Source of the DNA: Paralithodes platypus
Lineage: Eukaryota; Arthropoda; Malacostraca; Decapoda; Lithodidae
Reading direction: 5' to 3'
DNA length: 64,000 nucleotides
Assembly: GCA_032716605.1 (NCBI GenBank)
Contig: JAVRFV010002372.1
Coordinates: 1 to 64,000, forward strand
Positions within the stretch are counted from its first letter, which is position 1. Each line of letters opens with the position of its first letter. Below are positions 45,175-55,512 of the stretch, in pieces. The position numbers were made by a program, and so were the translations under genes. The notes under the pieces were generated by a model, which saw only the letters and a list, made by a program, of their open reading frames with translations, ran no database searches and was not told the origin of the DNA.

Positions 45175-45525
45175 TAAAAAAGGTCAGGGGCGAGGTGGCG
45201 TTTAGGATATTTGTTTTCGTTCTCCCTATGTGAGTGAGGGAGGCAAAAGGCAGAACTGCCTATAGTGAGTGCCTTCCCCATAGTTGAAAGAGTGACAGGG
45301 CCAAAATCAAGGGACGTTTGAGCCAAAATGCCTGGACACACGGAGTTTGAAGCAATTTAAGTCAGAGGAAGAGGGAAAGACTGATTCTGGGAGAGTTCCG
45401 GAGCTCAGATGTTGAATAGAAGAAAGTTTGAGAGTAAAGTTGCACTCTTGGGGTTGGAGAGTTGCATTACTAAGGTTCTCATTGGTCCTATCCGGCGGGT
45501 GTTGCAGCTTTGTGTTCAACTGTAC
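45175..45525 (-). pseudogene. LINE 3'-end fragment, minus strand
   Basis: The complement reads 'TLPESVFPSSSDLNCFKLR' and 'VSRHFGSNVP' and then a 3' UTR that matches the end of the plus-strand LINE at 16600-16850. It is the final part of that family only. Confidence 0.75.
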
Positions 45526-46015
45526 AGGCCTTTATATAATGTTAGTTTTCCTGACACAATTACTTATTTTTTTCTCCAAATTTAACTAATCTGTTTTTCT
45601 TGACAGGGCCAACCCAGTGATGTGAATTAACCAATTATTTTGTTCCTTTAGACTAGTCGCACTTGCCTTCTGATTGATATAAATTTAAATATTTGCTTTT
45701 ATATATTCTAATCTAGTCTTGAACTTTGCCTAAACGGTCAGTCCAAATCTATCTGTTAAATTTTGCGGTTACTTATAAGTTTGTTACGAAAGTAATTCTC
45801 TATAATAAATATTGCAACCTCTCTGGAGTTAGCCTTAAGTATTGTAGTTTGGGCCAACAGTTAAGACACTGATGGGAAGGAAACTTCCTCCCTTTTGGCC
45901 CAAACAGGAACGTCTTTATGATTCTGGATAATTTTCTACCTAACTGGTTATGATTGGCAGTCTCATTCCGCAATTCTCCGTTTCGGAACCGTTCAGAGTT
46001 CCCGTTCCTCGTTCC

Positions 46016-46716
46016 TGATCCTCCTCGTTGTGTTCCTTGCCCTCGTTCCTGATCCTCCTCGTTGTGTTCCTTGCCCTCGTTGTGTTCCTTGCCCTCGTTG
46101 TGTTCCTTGCCCTCGTTGTGTTCCTTGCCCTCGTTGTGTTCCTTGCCCTCGTTGTGTTCCTTGCCCTCGTTGTGTTCCTTGCCCTCGTTGTTTTCCTTGC
46201 CCTCGTTGTTTTCCTTGCCCTCGTTGTTTTCCTTGCCCTCGTTGTTTTCCTTGCCCTCGTTGTGTTCCTTGCCCTCGTTGTGTTCCTTGCCCTCGTTGTT
46301 TTCCTTGCCCTCGTTGTGTTCCTTGCCCTCGTTGTGTTCCTTGCCCTCGTTGTTTTCCTTGCCCTCGTTGTTTTCCTTGCCCTCGTTGTGTTCCTTGCCC
46401 TCGTTGTTTTCCTTGCCCTCGTTGTGTTCCTTGCCCTCGTTGTTTTCCTTGCCCTCGTTGTGTTCCTTGCCCTCGTTGTTTTCCTTGCCCTCGTTGTTTT
46501 CCTTGCCCTCGTTGTTTTCCTTGCCCTCGTTGTTTTCCTTGCCCTCGTTGTGTTCCTTGCCCTCGTTGTGTTCCTTGCCCTCGTTGTGTTCCTTGCCCTC
46601 GTTGTTTTCCTTGCCCTCGTTGTGTTCCTTGCCCTCGTTGTGTTCCTTGCCCTCGTTGTGTTCCTTGCCCTCGTTGTGTTCCTTGCCCTCGTTGTTTTCC
46701 TTGCCCTCGTTGTTTT
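46016..46716. repeat. 18-bp satellite, ~37 units, two variants
   Basis: Unit TTGTGTTCCTTGCCCTCG, with a variant that has T for the fourth-position G (TTGTTTTCC). In order the units read, with G and T marking the variant: G7 T4 G2 T G2 T2 G T G T G T4 G3 T G4 T2. Units are otherwise almost identical. Eighteen is a multiple of three, so five of six frames lack stops and give long hexapeptide repeats. The absence of flanking coding features makes a real gene unlikely. Confidence 0.95.
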
Positions 46717-46809
46717 ACTAGTTTTTTTGTTTTCATTATCGGTTGTCTGTTCTTGTAAGCCAATCATATCAATGAAATGTCATTTTGATTCGGATTGCAT
46801 CCTAAGCCC

Positions 46810-47014
46810 TTAACCCTTTGAGCGATGTGAGTTAAACTTGATTCCAACTTATTTTACACGATTTTATACAGCTTAAGAAGGATCTGTGGTAGTAGAGTGT
46901 TGGTTGAGATAGTTTGTATCCTAATTTTTTGCTAGAGGTCCTTCCTAAGCTGAATAAAATCATCTAATTGCCAGAAGATAAATAAAAGGGTGTCACTGGT
47001 ACTGAACGGGTTAA
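46810..47014. mobile_element. Family P foldback element, standard copy
   Basis: TTAACCCTTTGAGCGATGTG at the left and GGTACTGAACGGGTTAA at the right. Internal arms 'ACAGCTTAAGAAGGATCTGT' and 'AGGTCCTTCCTAAGCTGAAT' are mutual complements. At 205 bp it represents the uninterrupted form. Confidence 0.75.
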
Positions 47015-47390
47015 TTAAGGGGAAGAGTGGTTCTTAATCACTCGAGCGCTGCGATACTTGTGTTTGTAGGGTGCTTGCCAAATCTTGTTGCTTCTCTATC
47101 AGTCACATACATTTTGTTAATAGTAAATTCTTGAAGTGTTTGCTCTTATTCTATTTTTGTTATTACAGTACAGTAGATCTTATACCTTCATGTTCAAAGT
47201 GTGGTTGTTGCTCCTGTGTATTTTTAATGTTCTTGCCTTGTTTTAATTGTTTGAAAATGGCTAATATTATTTTTAATGTTCTTTCCTTGTTTTAATTGTT
47301 TGAAAATGGCTAACGAGACTTGGTATGCACCGCTGGAAATGCTATGAGGTTACTAGGGCTTTGATATTATTAGTTAGAACTTAATCTTAA
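47015..47390. other. No gene; duplicated 'TTTTAATTGTTTGAAAATGG'
   Basis: A 45-base sequence around 47232-47265 recurs at 47283-47310. No coding signal is seen. Confidence 0.45.
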
Positions 47391-47525
47391 GTTACTGATA
47401 TTATTATTACTGATACTATTATTACTGATACTATTATTACTGATACTATTATTACTGATACTATTATTACTGATACTATTATAACTGATACTATTATTAC
47501 TGTTATTATTATTACTGATATTATT
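47391..47525. repeat. 15-bp tandem repeat ACTGATACTATTATT
   Basis: About eight units, with one or two substitutions. Confidence 0.9.
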
Positions 47526-47839
47526 TGTTTATTTTGCAAGTTTTACATTATAATTATTAGTTATAACTTAATCTTACTGTGTTATATAGGTTAATGGAGA
47601 AAGCTAGAGAAGTTTACTTAGTTTAGTTTATTAGATAGGTTATCAATGTGTATAATTATTATGTATGTTATTTTATTATGTATGTTATTTTGTTTATAAA
47701 TGTCAATGTCACAGAGCCTGAAAGGTTCCTGTGCGGCAAAGTCTATGTACATTTTACTGTAAGTACCAACTGGCCTGTCATATTGGCTATTAGACGAAAC
47801 TTTGATAGGAAACTGTTAGACGAAAGTTTGTTAGGTACT

Positions 47840-48038
47840 GTAACCGGTTAGAGGGGCAGCTGTGTAACTTCAGAGGACATTATATTCCTGCTACCTCCAG
47901 TTTTATTCAGTTTAGGAAGATAGTCTTGGGGTCCAAGTGTTTTTGAGGATACATTGTAACACTGATGCTTAAGAGTTCCTTCCTGATCTGAATCAAATAG
48001 TTTGGTAGGGAGGAAAATGCCATCTGAAGAGGGGTTAA
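47840..48038. repeat. Family P foldback element, degraded copy
   Basis: 'TTATTCAGTTTAGGAAGATA' and 'GTTCCTTCCTGATCTGAATC' are the inverted cores, and it ends GAAGAGGGGTTAA. The left TTAA is not preserved. Confidence 0.5.
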
Positions 48039-48224
48039 ATTCATGCTAGCTTTGTGGAACGTAATGTTGGGGGATTCGTTTTGTGAAGGGTGTCAAGAGT
48101 TAGTCCTCATCTTTGATATTCTGTAGTCATAAGTTTTGTTAATTCTTATTAGTTTAATAGACTTTTTATGATTACTTAATATCTAGATGGGACTTGCAGT
48201 AGGTTCGTGAAGTTTTTTTTTGTT

Positions 48225-48444
48225 CTACTATAGTCGGTTAATTCTAGGTTGGGCAGAAATCGTAACCTCTAACCTCTGTTACTCAAAAAAGACTTAGAGT
48301 AATCGAGCAGATTTTTCTAGCAAATAGGAAGACTTGGCTAGGGAATAGGTGTAGAAATTGACAGCTTATTTGATCTAGCCCTTTTTGAGTTAGATGTTCT
48401 AAGTTATGATTTTTGCCCAACCTAGAATGAACGGACTATAGTAG
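48225..48444. mobile_element. 220-bp foldback element (CTACTATAGTC)
   Basis: Arms of 42-43 nt: 'CTACTATAGTCGGTTAATTC' then 'TAGGTTGGGCAGAAATCG' on the left are inverted at 48402-48444 with about five mismatches. The centre carries 'AACCTCTAACCTCTGTTACT', found also in the 8.5- and 41.4-kb foldbacks. Confidence 0.75.
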
Positions 48445-48704
48445 TTATTCCTTAATTTAGTGTTACTAATGTTCTTTTACAGCTCTCAAGACTCTCATCT
48501 CGTCGCCTATCATCGCTACCATGAAGATCAACAACAGCAAGAAATAACAAAACACCAGTACATTATTGGTTGTATTTTATTGACCTGTACAGTAGTGGTA
48601 GAATAATTAACCCTTCTCTTCCAGCTCCACCAAGACTTCCTAAATCTCCACTCCACTCCACATCGCTACGAGCAAGACTTATATAGTTTTTAGTATATTG
48701 TGCA

Positions 48705-48902
48705 TTAACCATTTTAATACGGTTGTATTTTGTTCAGGTTTCGGTTAGCATTAGAATATTTTACCCAGCTTAGCAAGGATCTCGGGGAATCAAAGGGGTG
48801 CAAGCCGTCTTGAACCCGCTTTGACTTTCACACATCCTTTCTAAACTGAGTAAAAGTCTGCTAATCAAAAAGTAAATTGACCCATCGTATTGAAATGGTT
48901 AA
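48705..48902. mobile_element. Family P foldback element
   Basis: TTAACCATTTTAATACGG on the left and ATTGAAATGGTTAA on the right, TTAA at both ends; 'CAGCTTAGCAAGGATCTC' and 'CATCCTTTCTAAACTGAG' are the inner arms. Confidence 0.7.
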
Positions 48903-49109
48903 TAGCCAGAGTGGGAAATAAATAAAACTTGACTACTTTCATTGTCCTCCAATAGTACGTACTAATTGTTCCCTTCTAGCTCTATCAAGAACTGAAAATC
49001 ACCCGACATCAGTACAAGACATCAACATCGGTTCAATCAAGACTTTTATTACTGTATGTGTATCCTTTATACTAATAATTTTCCCTTCTAGCTCCACCAA
49101 GACTTAACA

Positions 49110-49321
49110 TCCCTGCTCCACATTGCTACACCTTTGCTCCACCTTCGCTCTGCATTGCTACCCCTCCGTTCCACATCGCTACCCCTCCATTCGACATCGC
49201 TTCACCTTCGCTCCACATTGCTACACAGTCGCCACACCTCCGCTGCACATCACTACACCTCTACTCCACATTGCTACACCATCGCTCCACGTCGCTACAT
49301 CTCCGCTCCACATCGCTACAA
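49110..49321. repeat. 21-bp minisatellite within an exon-like block
   Basis: About ten units of CTCCACATCGCTACACCTCC plus G, with substitutions. Twenty-one is a multiple of three, giving a heptad H-I-A-T-P-P-L-like repeat in one frame. The minisatellite is an expansion of part of the exon-like block. Confidence 0.85.
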
Positions 49322-49349
49322 TGAAGACACTATTGTAATGTATGGCTTA

Positions 49350-49548
49350 TTAACCCTTTCAGTACAATGACCTCCCGTTTTACTGTATTCTGACTAAGGT
49401 TAGGCAACTTTATACACCTTAAGAATGACCCAGGAATCAGCTGGATAAAATCTTTATTATCCCTCATTCACAAATCCTTCCAAAGCTGAATAAAAGTCTA
49501 CTCTTAGCCAGTATAAAGTGAGAACAGTTGAATTGTATTGAAAGTGGC
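49350..49548. mobile_element. Family P foldback element
   Basis: Begins TTAACCCTTTCAGTACAATG; right end 'TTGTATTGAAAGTGGCAA' has lost the TTAA. Inner right arm is 'AATCCTTCCAAAGCTGAATA'. Confidence 0.6.
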
Positions 49549-49721
49549 AATATTCAAAGCTTGAAATAAATACAACCATAAACCCTAATTATTTGTTCCT
49601 TGTCCTTGATTTGGGTTACTATTAATTCTACTAATTATTATTCCCTTCTAGCTTCCCTCAAGAACTCGACATCTCCGCTCCTCATCGCTACACTGAAGAC
49701 TTAGACTGTATTACTGTAGGC

Positions 49722-49905
49722 TAAGCCCTTCAATGTGAGTAATAGTTTAATCGTATTCTGGCTAACTTTAGACTTTTTTTCAGTTTAGGAAAGACAGCCG
49801 AGAGTCAGACGAGTAAGTCGGTGTCTTGATTCCTAGCGTTCTTTCCTAAGCAGAGTTAAATTTATAATGTTAGTCTTTACAAGATTGAACTTTTACTTCA
49901 TAATA
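49722..49905. repeat. Family P foldback element, degraded
   Basis: 'TAAGCCCTTCAATGTGAG', 'TATTCTGGCTAACTTTAGAC' and 'GTTCTTTCCTAAGCAGAGTT' follow the family order. Confidence 0.5.
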
Positions 49906-50623
49906 AAGGACTATACCCAAAATATTTAATAAAGTTTTGAGCCATGGTTAACTATTATTACTGTATCCTTAACTAATCTCTTATTTTATTACAGCTGTGT
50001 TTTGAGGCAGTCTGCTGGTCGCTTTTGGTATTCTTCGGCACCTACTAATGCGGTTTTCTCTATAGGACGTGTTGGGCATGCCAATATATTTTTTCTCTAT
50101 AGGAAGGCTGCTGCAGAACCTGGGAAATTCTGGTATTATTGAATCACGCAGATCATAATTTTAGTAAACCACTAGGTTTTGGAATTTCAAGGCTCGTTAA
50201 CATTGATTATTTTTTATTTGTTTTATATAAATTTGTGTAGGATTAACAAAAACTCTATTGCATATAGAGTACATCATTGAAGTTTGACCCTATAATTTTA
50301 AACTTTTTGTTTGCCATAATAATAATATTTATAACCATGTTTCATGCTAATTTTGTAGTCTCCAGTTAGCTTTCAACTTTTCATTATCTTTAACAATGTT
50401 TATGAAACTTTTAAATTATTTGATTTTACACCTACTGTACATTAATCTATAACCAATTGCACATATCAATTCATTCATATAGGGAAGAATTGATGTAAAT
50501 GAGCCTTTTTAGTCCACTTATAAACCTTTGCTAACAGTGATCTCTTTGCAGAAGTGTGGATACTTTGTTGGCTGCCTGTCCCGCTTCCCTCCCAGGCCTC
50601 TCACTACCAACGGAAACTTAAGA
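49906..50623. other. No gene; one acceptor-like site at 49995
   Basis: TTATTTTATTACAG ends near 49995 and is followed by about 150 bases of less AT-rich sequence. I cannot assign it to a gene. Confidence 0.35.
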
Positions 50624-50838
50624 TTAACCACTTGAAGATTGTCACGTGATTTTGGCAGTTTACTGTGGCTATAGTTTGACAATTTTATTCAGAGTAGGAA
50701 GGGTATATGGAAGTTATAAGGTTGATTGGGCCAGTCTTTACCATTTTAACTTTGCAGATCCTTCCTAAGCTACAGAAAATTGTCTAATGATAGCTAGAAT
50801 AAACTGTTAAAAATGCGTCCTAATCCTCGAGGGGTTAA
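50624..50838. mobile_element. Family P foldback element
   Basis: TTAACCACTTGAAGATTGTC at the left and CTCGAGGGGTTAA at the right; 'CAGAGTAGGAAGGGTATA' and 'AGATCCTTCCTAAGCTACAG' are the inner arms. Confidence 0.7.
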
Positions 50839-51149
50839 TTAGAACTTTTGCTGTTCGCCTTAACTGAGCGATAAGTTTTATCCCCTAGCAGCAGATTGCT
50901 AAATGAAAAGTAAAAAGAAAGCAAAAAAGTAAAGTAAAAAAGTAAAAAAATGCAAATTGATTGTAATTATACATGATAAAGTATTACATTAATATTAGAT
51001 TTTCACAATTGACTATCCCTTTACTTAAGTGGCGGTTTTTTCTTTAGTAATATAGTTTTGTTAAATCTTCAAGGTACTTTCACATTGATTTTGAGAAGTT
51101 ATTGTTAAGTTTATATGAACAATTTCTCGCTGGGTTAATGTAAATTGGG

Positions 51150-51425
51150 TCTAATTGGTTTTTTCCCCAGGCTGTCTGACCGAAAAATAGCCCTAAGGTC
51201 CCGAACAAGGCCAAGGCCATAACAGAGCGCCCCCACCAAAAACCTCCCTGCTTTAAGACTAAGAATGCCCAGGTGACCGAAGCCGCTCCCAGGCGAGGAG
51301 CTGAGGATGGTGCGGAAACGCCCGGGACACCGAAGCCCCACCCAGGGCCCTGTGTCCCTAGACAATTATGAAGGGAAAGTTGAGGTGCAAGGGAAAAATG
51401 TGACTGGGTATAGTCATGTGATCAA
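51150..51425 (-). mobile_element. Retroposon-like repeat S, partial copy 3
   Basis: The complement shares 'GGCCCTGGGTGGGG', 'TCACCTGGGCATTCTTAGTC' (diverged) and 'GGGGGCGCTCTGTTATGGCC' with the copies at 35.9 and 40 kb. The head half is missing. Confidence 0.65.
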
Positions 51426-51471
51426 GTAGAGACCTTTGTATCAGGACCTGGAACAGCTTTCAAGGTATGGT

Positions 51472-51739
51472 TTAACACTTTCAGTATGATAATGCCGGAG
51501 ATTCTGGCTATCATTAAGCAGTTATATTCAGCTTAGAAAGGATCGTTGGGAGTTAGAATTGAGTGTATATCCCTGAATTATACTGATTTTGTCGAGATAT
51601 TTTTTTGTGTGGTTCCTGTTTTGGTTTATTTTGAAAGTTTTAAATTATAATTATTTCCTAGAGATTCTTATAAGCTGAATAAAATTGTCTACTGATACCC
51701 ATTATAGACTAAGAAGCCTACTCATACTGAAAGGGCAGT
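51472..51739. repeat. Family P foldback element with extra centre
   Basis: Begins TTAACACTTTCAGTATGATA and ends 'CATACTGAAAGGGCAGTAA'. It is about 60 bp longer than the standard copy. Confidence 0.6.
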
Positions 51740-52104
51740 AAAACTCTGTGGAACTACAGTAGCTGCCTGATGATGGACCTTGGACTTCTTTATCAAGGTA
51801 TGGTAAATACAGTTGTGACGTTGTCGCCGCCATGGTTATATTCTACACTATAATCATAGGGAAGTGATTATATTCGGAGGTATGCCATTGACAAATCTGA
51901 AGTTAGATTAGTGTATAGTTTTCTTCATTTAGCCATTTTCTTTTGTTTAGTGGTTTTACATCCATTAGCTTTATGTATAGATTGTCTTCATTTAGCCATT
52001 GCATTTCATTTAGTGTTTTAATAGGTGTATGTATAGTTTTCATGACTCCATTAGTTGAGTTGTCTTGTTACTCTAAATATAATTAATAAATTTTCCAGTA
52101 TGTA

Positions 52105-52175
52105 TGTATATACTCAGGCACATACCCCATTATTGTGGGTGGCCGACTAGAGACAAGAGCCTGAACAAAAACATT
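52105..52175 (+). repeat. Repeat T (ATACTCAGGCACATACCCCAT), copy 1
   Basis: 'GTATATACTCAGGCACATAC' and 'GGGTGGCCGACTAGAGACAA' recur at 63568-63625 in the same orientation and inverted at 61600-61665. Confidence 0.65.
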
Positions 52176-52422
52176 TGAAGTTCCAATCTTAGGGTTTGGG
52201 ACCACTCTCGCGTTCCCTAGTCCCTTTCTCTGTCTCGCTGAGTAGGAAAATTTTACATTGGGAGGAAGATTCCTATCCCCTGCCCCCAGAAGGAAAAGTA
52301 GGACAGTAAAAGAGACACTGACAAAAAGGCTAAGGTTGGGCAGAGGATGCTCAACCTAACCTCACTCTGGATAGGACCAGCCCTCGCCCCAGTAACTAAG
52401 ATAAACTTCATTCTGGCAGCAC

Positions 52423-52621
52423 TTAACCCCTTGAGAATCATGACTCGTCTGGTTATCATTAGACGATTTTCTACAGCGTCGGAAGGATCTGTTCTGTGGT
52501 AATTAATAGGGCAAAGACTGTCGGTTAGCCCTCTGATTTCCATATCTTTCCTAGTCTGAATAAAATAGTCTATTAATAACCAGAATTAACTGCCAAAACG
52601 GGTCATAATCCAGTTAGTTAA
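52423..52621. mobile_element. Family P foldback element
   Basis: TTAACCCCTTGAGAATCATG to the right edge CCAGTTAGTTAA, with 'GGTTATCATTAGACGATTTT' and 'AATAAAATAGTCTATTAATA' as inner arms. Confidence 0.65.
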
Positions 52622-53276
52622 CGAACTGCCAGAGCAGAATTGTTAACATTAAGTTACTGGAATTTTTCTTGTGCATCATTCTTTAGTGCAGCTGTTGTCT
52701 GGGAGTCGGGAACGTGGACCAGATGAGAATGGAGCCTGCATAAATGGACTGGTAGAACGTGCCGCTTGTGTGGACCAATGGAACGTGGAGTACATGCAAC
52801 TTGTGGGGACCGGTGGAATCTGATGGTGTATTTTTATTTTGTTTACCACCATGCACTCCCTGCTCAAGAGCAGAGCTAGGGTGGGTGCCCTGATATTTTA
52901 GGGACTTATTGGACAGTTGCCATAGATTTCTGTCCACCACTGCACGGTCTTCTGCCATTAACCCCCAATGGCTGAACAGAGCCTCAAACCCTCATCCTCT
53001 CTGTTTGCGGGCGAGTAATCTACCAACTGCGCTGCGGCCTGTGCAACCTGTATGGATCTGAATGGAACCTGCGAGATGGATTGTTGGCATGTGGTACTAC
53101 GGTAGACTGATGCAGGGAGTGACTTAACTGGACCATCATCTTCTTCAAGGTATATTAGGCTTAAAGAAATCTGTTTTAGAATATCCAATCTAGTATTAGT
53201 CTGGAAGAAGCTTGCATCAGATATTTTTTATTTTATTTTATTTTTCCCACCTTGCATATAATTAATCACCTAATAG
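52622..53276. other. No clear gene; GGACC/GGAACC-rich exon-like segments
   Basis: After TTCTTTAGTGCAG (ends 52690) the sequence repeats 'TGGACC', 'GGAACGTGGA' and 'GGACTGGTAGAACG' phrases. 'CTTCTTCAAGGTATATT' at 53141-53157 resembles a donor. Similar 'CAAGGTATGG' sites are at 51462 and 51794. No reading frame is conserved. Confidence 0.3.
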
Positions 53277-53463
53277 CAGAATTGACCAAATGTTTCAGGC
53301 TATAAGCGAGTTGGAGCTGTAAACATCAATATTTAGCTAAAATACATGTGGAGTTAATTTACAAAGCCATGAACTCAAATCCTACATAATTGTTGCATTT
53401 CTGTTTTATATCTGCTTACAGCTCCCAATTTCCTTATAGCCTGAAGCTCACAAGTGGTCCATT
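53277..53463. repeat. Family G foldback element, copy 4
   Basis: 'TTTCAGGCTATAAGCGAGTT' and 'CCTTATAGCCTGAAGCTCAC' are the arms, and it ends CAAGTGGTCCAT. The centre is shortened compared with other copies. Confidence 0.6.
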
Positions 53464-53947
53464 TTCGATACTAGTGGGAAGTATGTGAAATGGTTATTCA
53501 TGCAAAGTTTTCATAACCTATTTTTTACAAAATCTTTAACACCTGAGTACTAAAGATGATACATGGCAATTTAGTCAAACAAAATATTTAGGTAGTTGTA
53601 ACTTTGAGTAGTTATTTGCGAATAATAGTAATTATTAGACTAAAAGTGTACTGCATCTTCCATTTAGATACTTTTCAAAGTAAGTTTGAAAGTCAAAATA
53701 TTATATAAAACATAATGGATTCATTTATTGTAAATTAAAATTAAGCTGATTATTCTATCAAATGTTTGATTAGTTCACTACTCAGGATTGGGAAGATAAG
53801 AGTAGTCCAAAAAATGCTTTAAATTTGCCTTTTTGTTTTGTTCACTAATTAAAGATGTTCATGAAGTTTTATATTGCTGCTGTATTACTGGTTTGATTTG
53901 CTAGCCCTAAAAGGCCATGCAACAATATTTGTCTTATTGTCCAACAG
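53464..53947. other. AT-rich, no feature recognised
   Basis: No gene or repeat is seen. Confidence 0.4.
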
Positions 53948-54001
53948 GAGCGTAGGTGGCAGTGGATTCAACAGCACTACAATAATCTGTATCTTAACCG
54001 G
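53948..54001 (+). CDS. Candidate 18-codon exon
   Basis: TTGTCTTATTGTCCAACAG ends at 53947, and GTGAGA follows at 54002. The 54 bases between form 18 codons without a stop in the frame ERRWQWIQQHYNNLYLNR. The composition is unlike the AT-rich flanks and the length is a multiple of three. I do not recognise the peptide. A chance arrangement cannot be excluded. Confidence 0.3.
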
Positions 54002-54049
54002 GTGAGAATTTTCATACCCAGATGTTTTTTTGACAATTGCAGACTTGAA

Positions 54050-54243
54050 AAACTACTAAATTCATGCTTTAAGTTTTGCATAATTGGCAATACAGATCAT
54101 TAAAAGCATTGGTTATTACAATTTCTCGCATGGTTAAAATACAAACTACTATATCTCCGCTTTAAGATTTTCATAATTGACAGAAGAGATTATAAAGAGT
54201 ACTGTACAGTATTAGTTATTACAATTTCTCGCCCGGTTAAGAT
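54050..54243. repeat. ~97-bp tandem duplication
   Basis: 'GCTTTAAGTTTTGCATAATT' and 'GTTATTACAATTTCTCGCAT' (54068-54133) recur as 'GCTTTAAGATTTTCATAATT' and 'GTTATTACAATTTCTCGCCC' (54160-54236). Confidence 0.7.
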
Positions 54244-54350
54244 GAACAGTATTGTGGCGAGTTCAACACAAGACTGCCAAGTTGAGGAACCGATGCAGTG
54301 TACCAGTGGCCAGATGATGCACTGCTTTCTTACTCTTCAATCTTCTATTA

Positions 54351-54666
54351 ACCATTTCAGACCCCATGAGGCATCGTGTTTCGCGAATATCTTCATGGCT
54401 CTTAGTTACATCATTATGACATTCTAACACAATGTTTACGACAACCCGCCGTAATTTATGGTGGTATAGTAGTTTAGCAAATTGTTATACTTGTGGAGTT
54501 TACCCTTATCATCTTAAGGTGTAGTCAGTGAGAACACAAAAACCTGAGCAAATGTTCGGACAAGACGACGTACCCCCCCTCCCCTACATCTATTACTTCC
54601 TTCCCCCACCAAACAAGCTCTCTGCCATCCCCCTCGCACACCCATCCTTCTATCCCCCTTCCCCCC

Positions 54667-54713
<47 letters not shown>

Positions 54714-54950
54714 ACTCTCCCTCTCCCTCTCACTCTCACTCTCACTCTCACTCTCTCTCTCTCTCTCTCTTACATTCGTGAATAGTATGAAAAACAAATA
54801 CGTGTAGCATATAACTGGATATTTATAGGCACAAACAACTCGAAAGGAGACTAAAACTGAAGTATGAATGGATTTTACACGGAAACGCTCTCTCTCTCTC
54901 TCTCTCAATTGCACACAGGGAAATATAAAGTCTTACACATAGTTATTCTA
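54351..54950 (+). repeat. Left terminal inverted repeat of the 3.9-kb transposon
   Basis: Matches the complement of 57755-58242 over its length: for example 'TTAAGGTGTAGTCAGTGAGA', 'CAAATGTTCGGACAAGACGA', 'GGCACAAACAACTCGAAAGG'. It includes a poly-C run and 60 bases of CTCTCACTCTC-type repeat (54660-54772) that are largely absent on the right, where a GA/poly-G tract (57932-57963) replaces them. Confidence 0.85.
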
Positions 54951-55512
54951 TAGTAATTTCGTATAATACCTTACGAATATAACATTTGGGTGTAGTATGA
55001 ATTGATGGTTTATGGAAACAACCGTGATGGCTCAGTTGCCAGTGTTTGGAATATTTGAGCAGGTAGATGTTCATTGGCATGCGATCGAAGAATGTGGTTT
55101 GTCGCAAGCTACTGAAGGTGTGCTACATCCCTGCTAGCCATGGCCAATATGCTGAGATGCCCACGTGGGTGCAAAGGTGTGATTGCACTAAGACTTTAAT
55201 ATGTTCAACCATGAGAGGAACGCTGACGCACTGAAAATAAGTCTTAACAGGTAATTATTACCCATAACTCTTTTTATCTATAACGTTATGCAACATATTT
55301 CATAGCAATGACAATGTTTGGGGAAATTATCTTTATATTAACTCCCTCCGACATATTATGTTCCAATAAGTCTGAGGAGGCGGGAACCCCAGGATCATTG
55401 CCACTGCCTCGCACTACACTCACAACAACACTGTGGCCGTTAGAATTATCGGAGGAGGCTGAGGTTGCCACCAACGGTTTTATCGTATGGTAACTTATCG
55501 GACTTACTGAGC
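54951..55512. other. Inner left part of the 3.9-kb transposon
   Basis: No exon is convincingly visible here although the transposase is expected to have an upstream exon. A frame at 55308-55493 ('GTPGSLPLPRTTLTTTLWP') has no recognisable motif. Confidence 0.4.

Larger units (their letters stand above)
48480..49720 (+). other. Series of repeated acceptor-plus-exon-like blocks
   Basis: Five blocks begin directly after a pyrimidine tract ending in AG: at 48483 (TTCTTTTACAG), 48625 (CCTTCTCTTCCAG), 48980, 49092 and 49652 (each TTCCCTTCTAG). After the AG they share CTCCACCAAGACTT or a close variant, 'TCTCCRCTCCACATCGCTAC' in part, and often ATGAAGA. The blocks alternate with family P elements. 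They look like duplicated exons of a non-coding or UTR-type transcript, or a tandem duplication that merely resembles this. No donor sites are obvious after each block, and I see no conserved reading frame. Confidence 0.35.

Noticed and set aside
45940..46813. Long open frames (up to 275 codons) in five frames over the 18-bp array
   Set aside because: Any stop-free unit with a length divisible by three stays open in several frames. There is no start context, domain or flanking exon.
54655..54775. A coding S/L/T-rich protein in the CT tract
   Set aside because: It is microsatellite translation inside a terminal inverted repeat.
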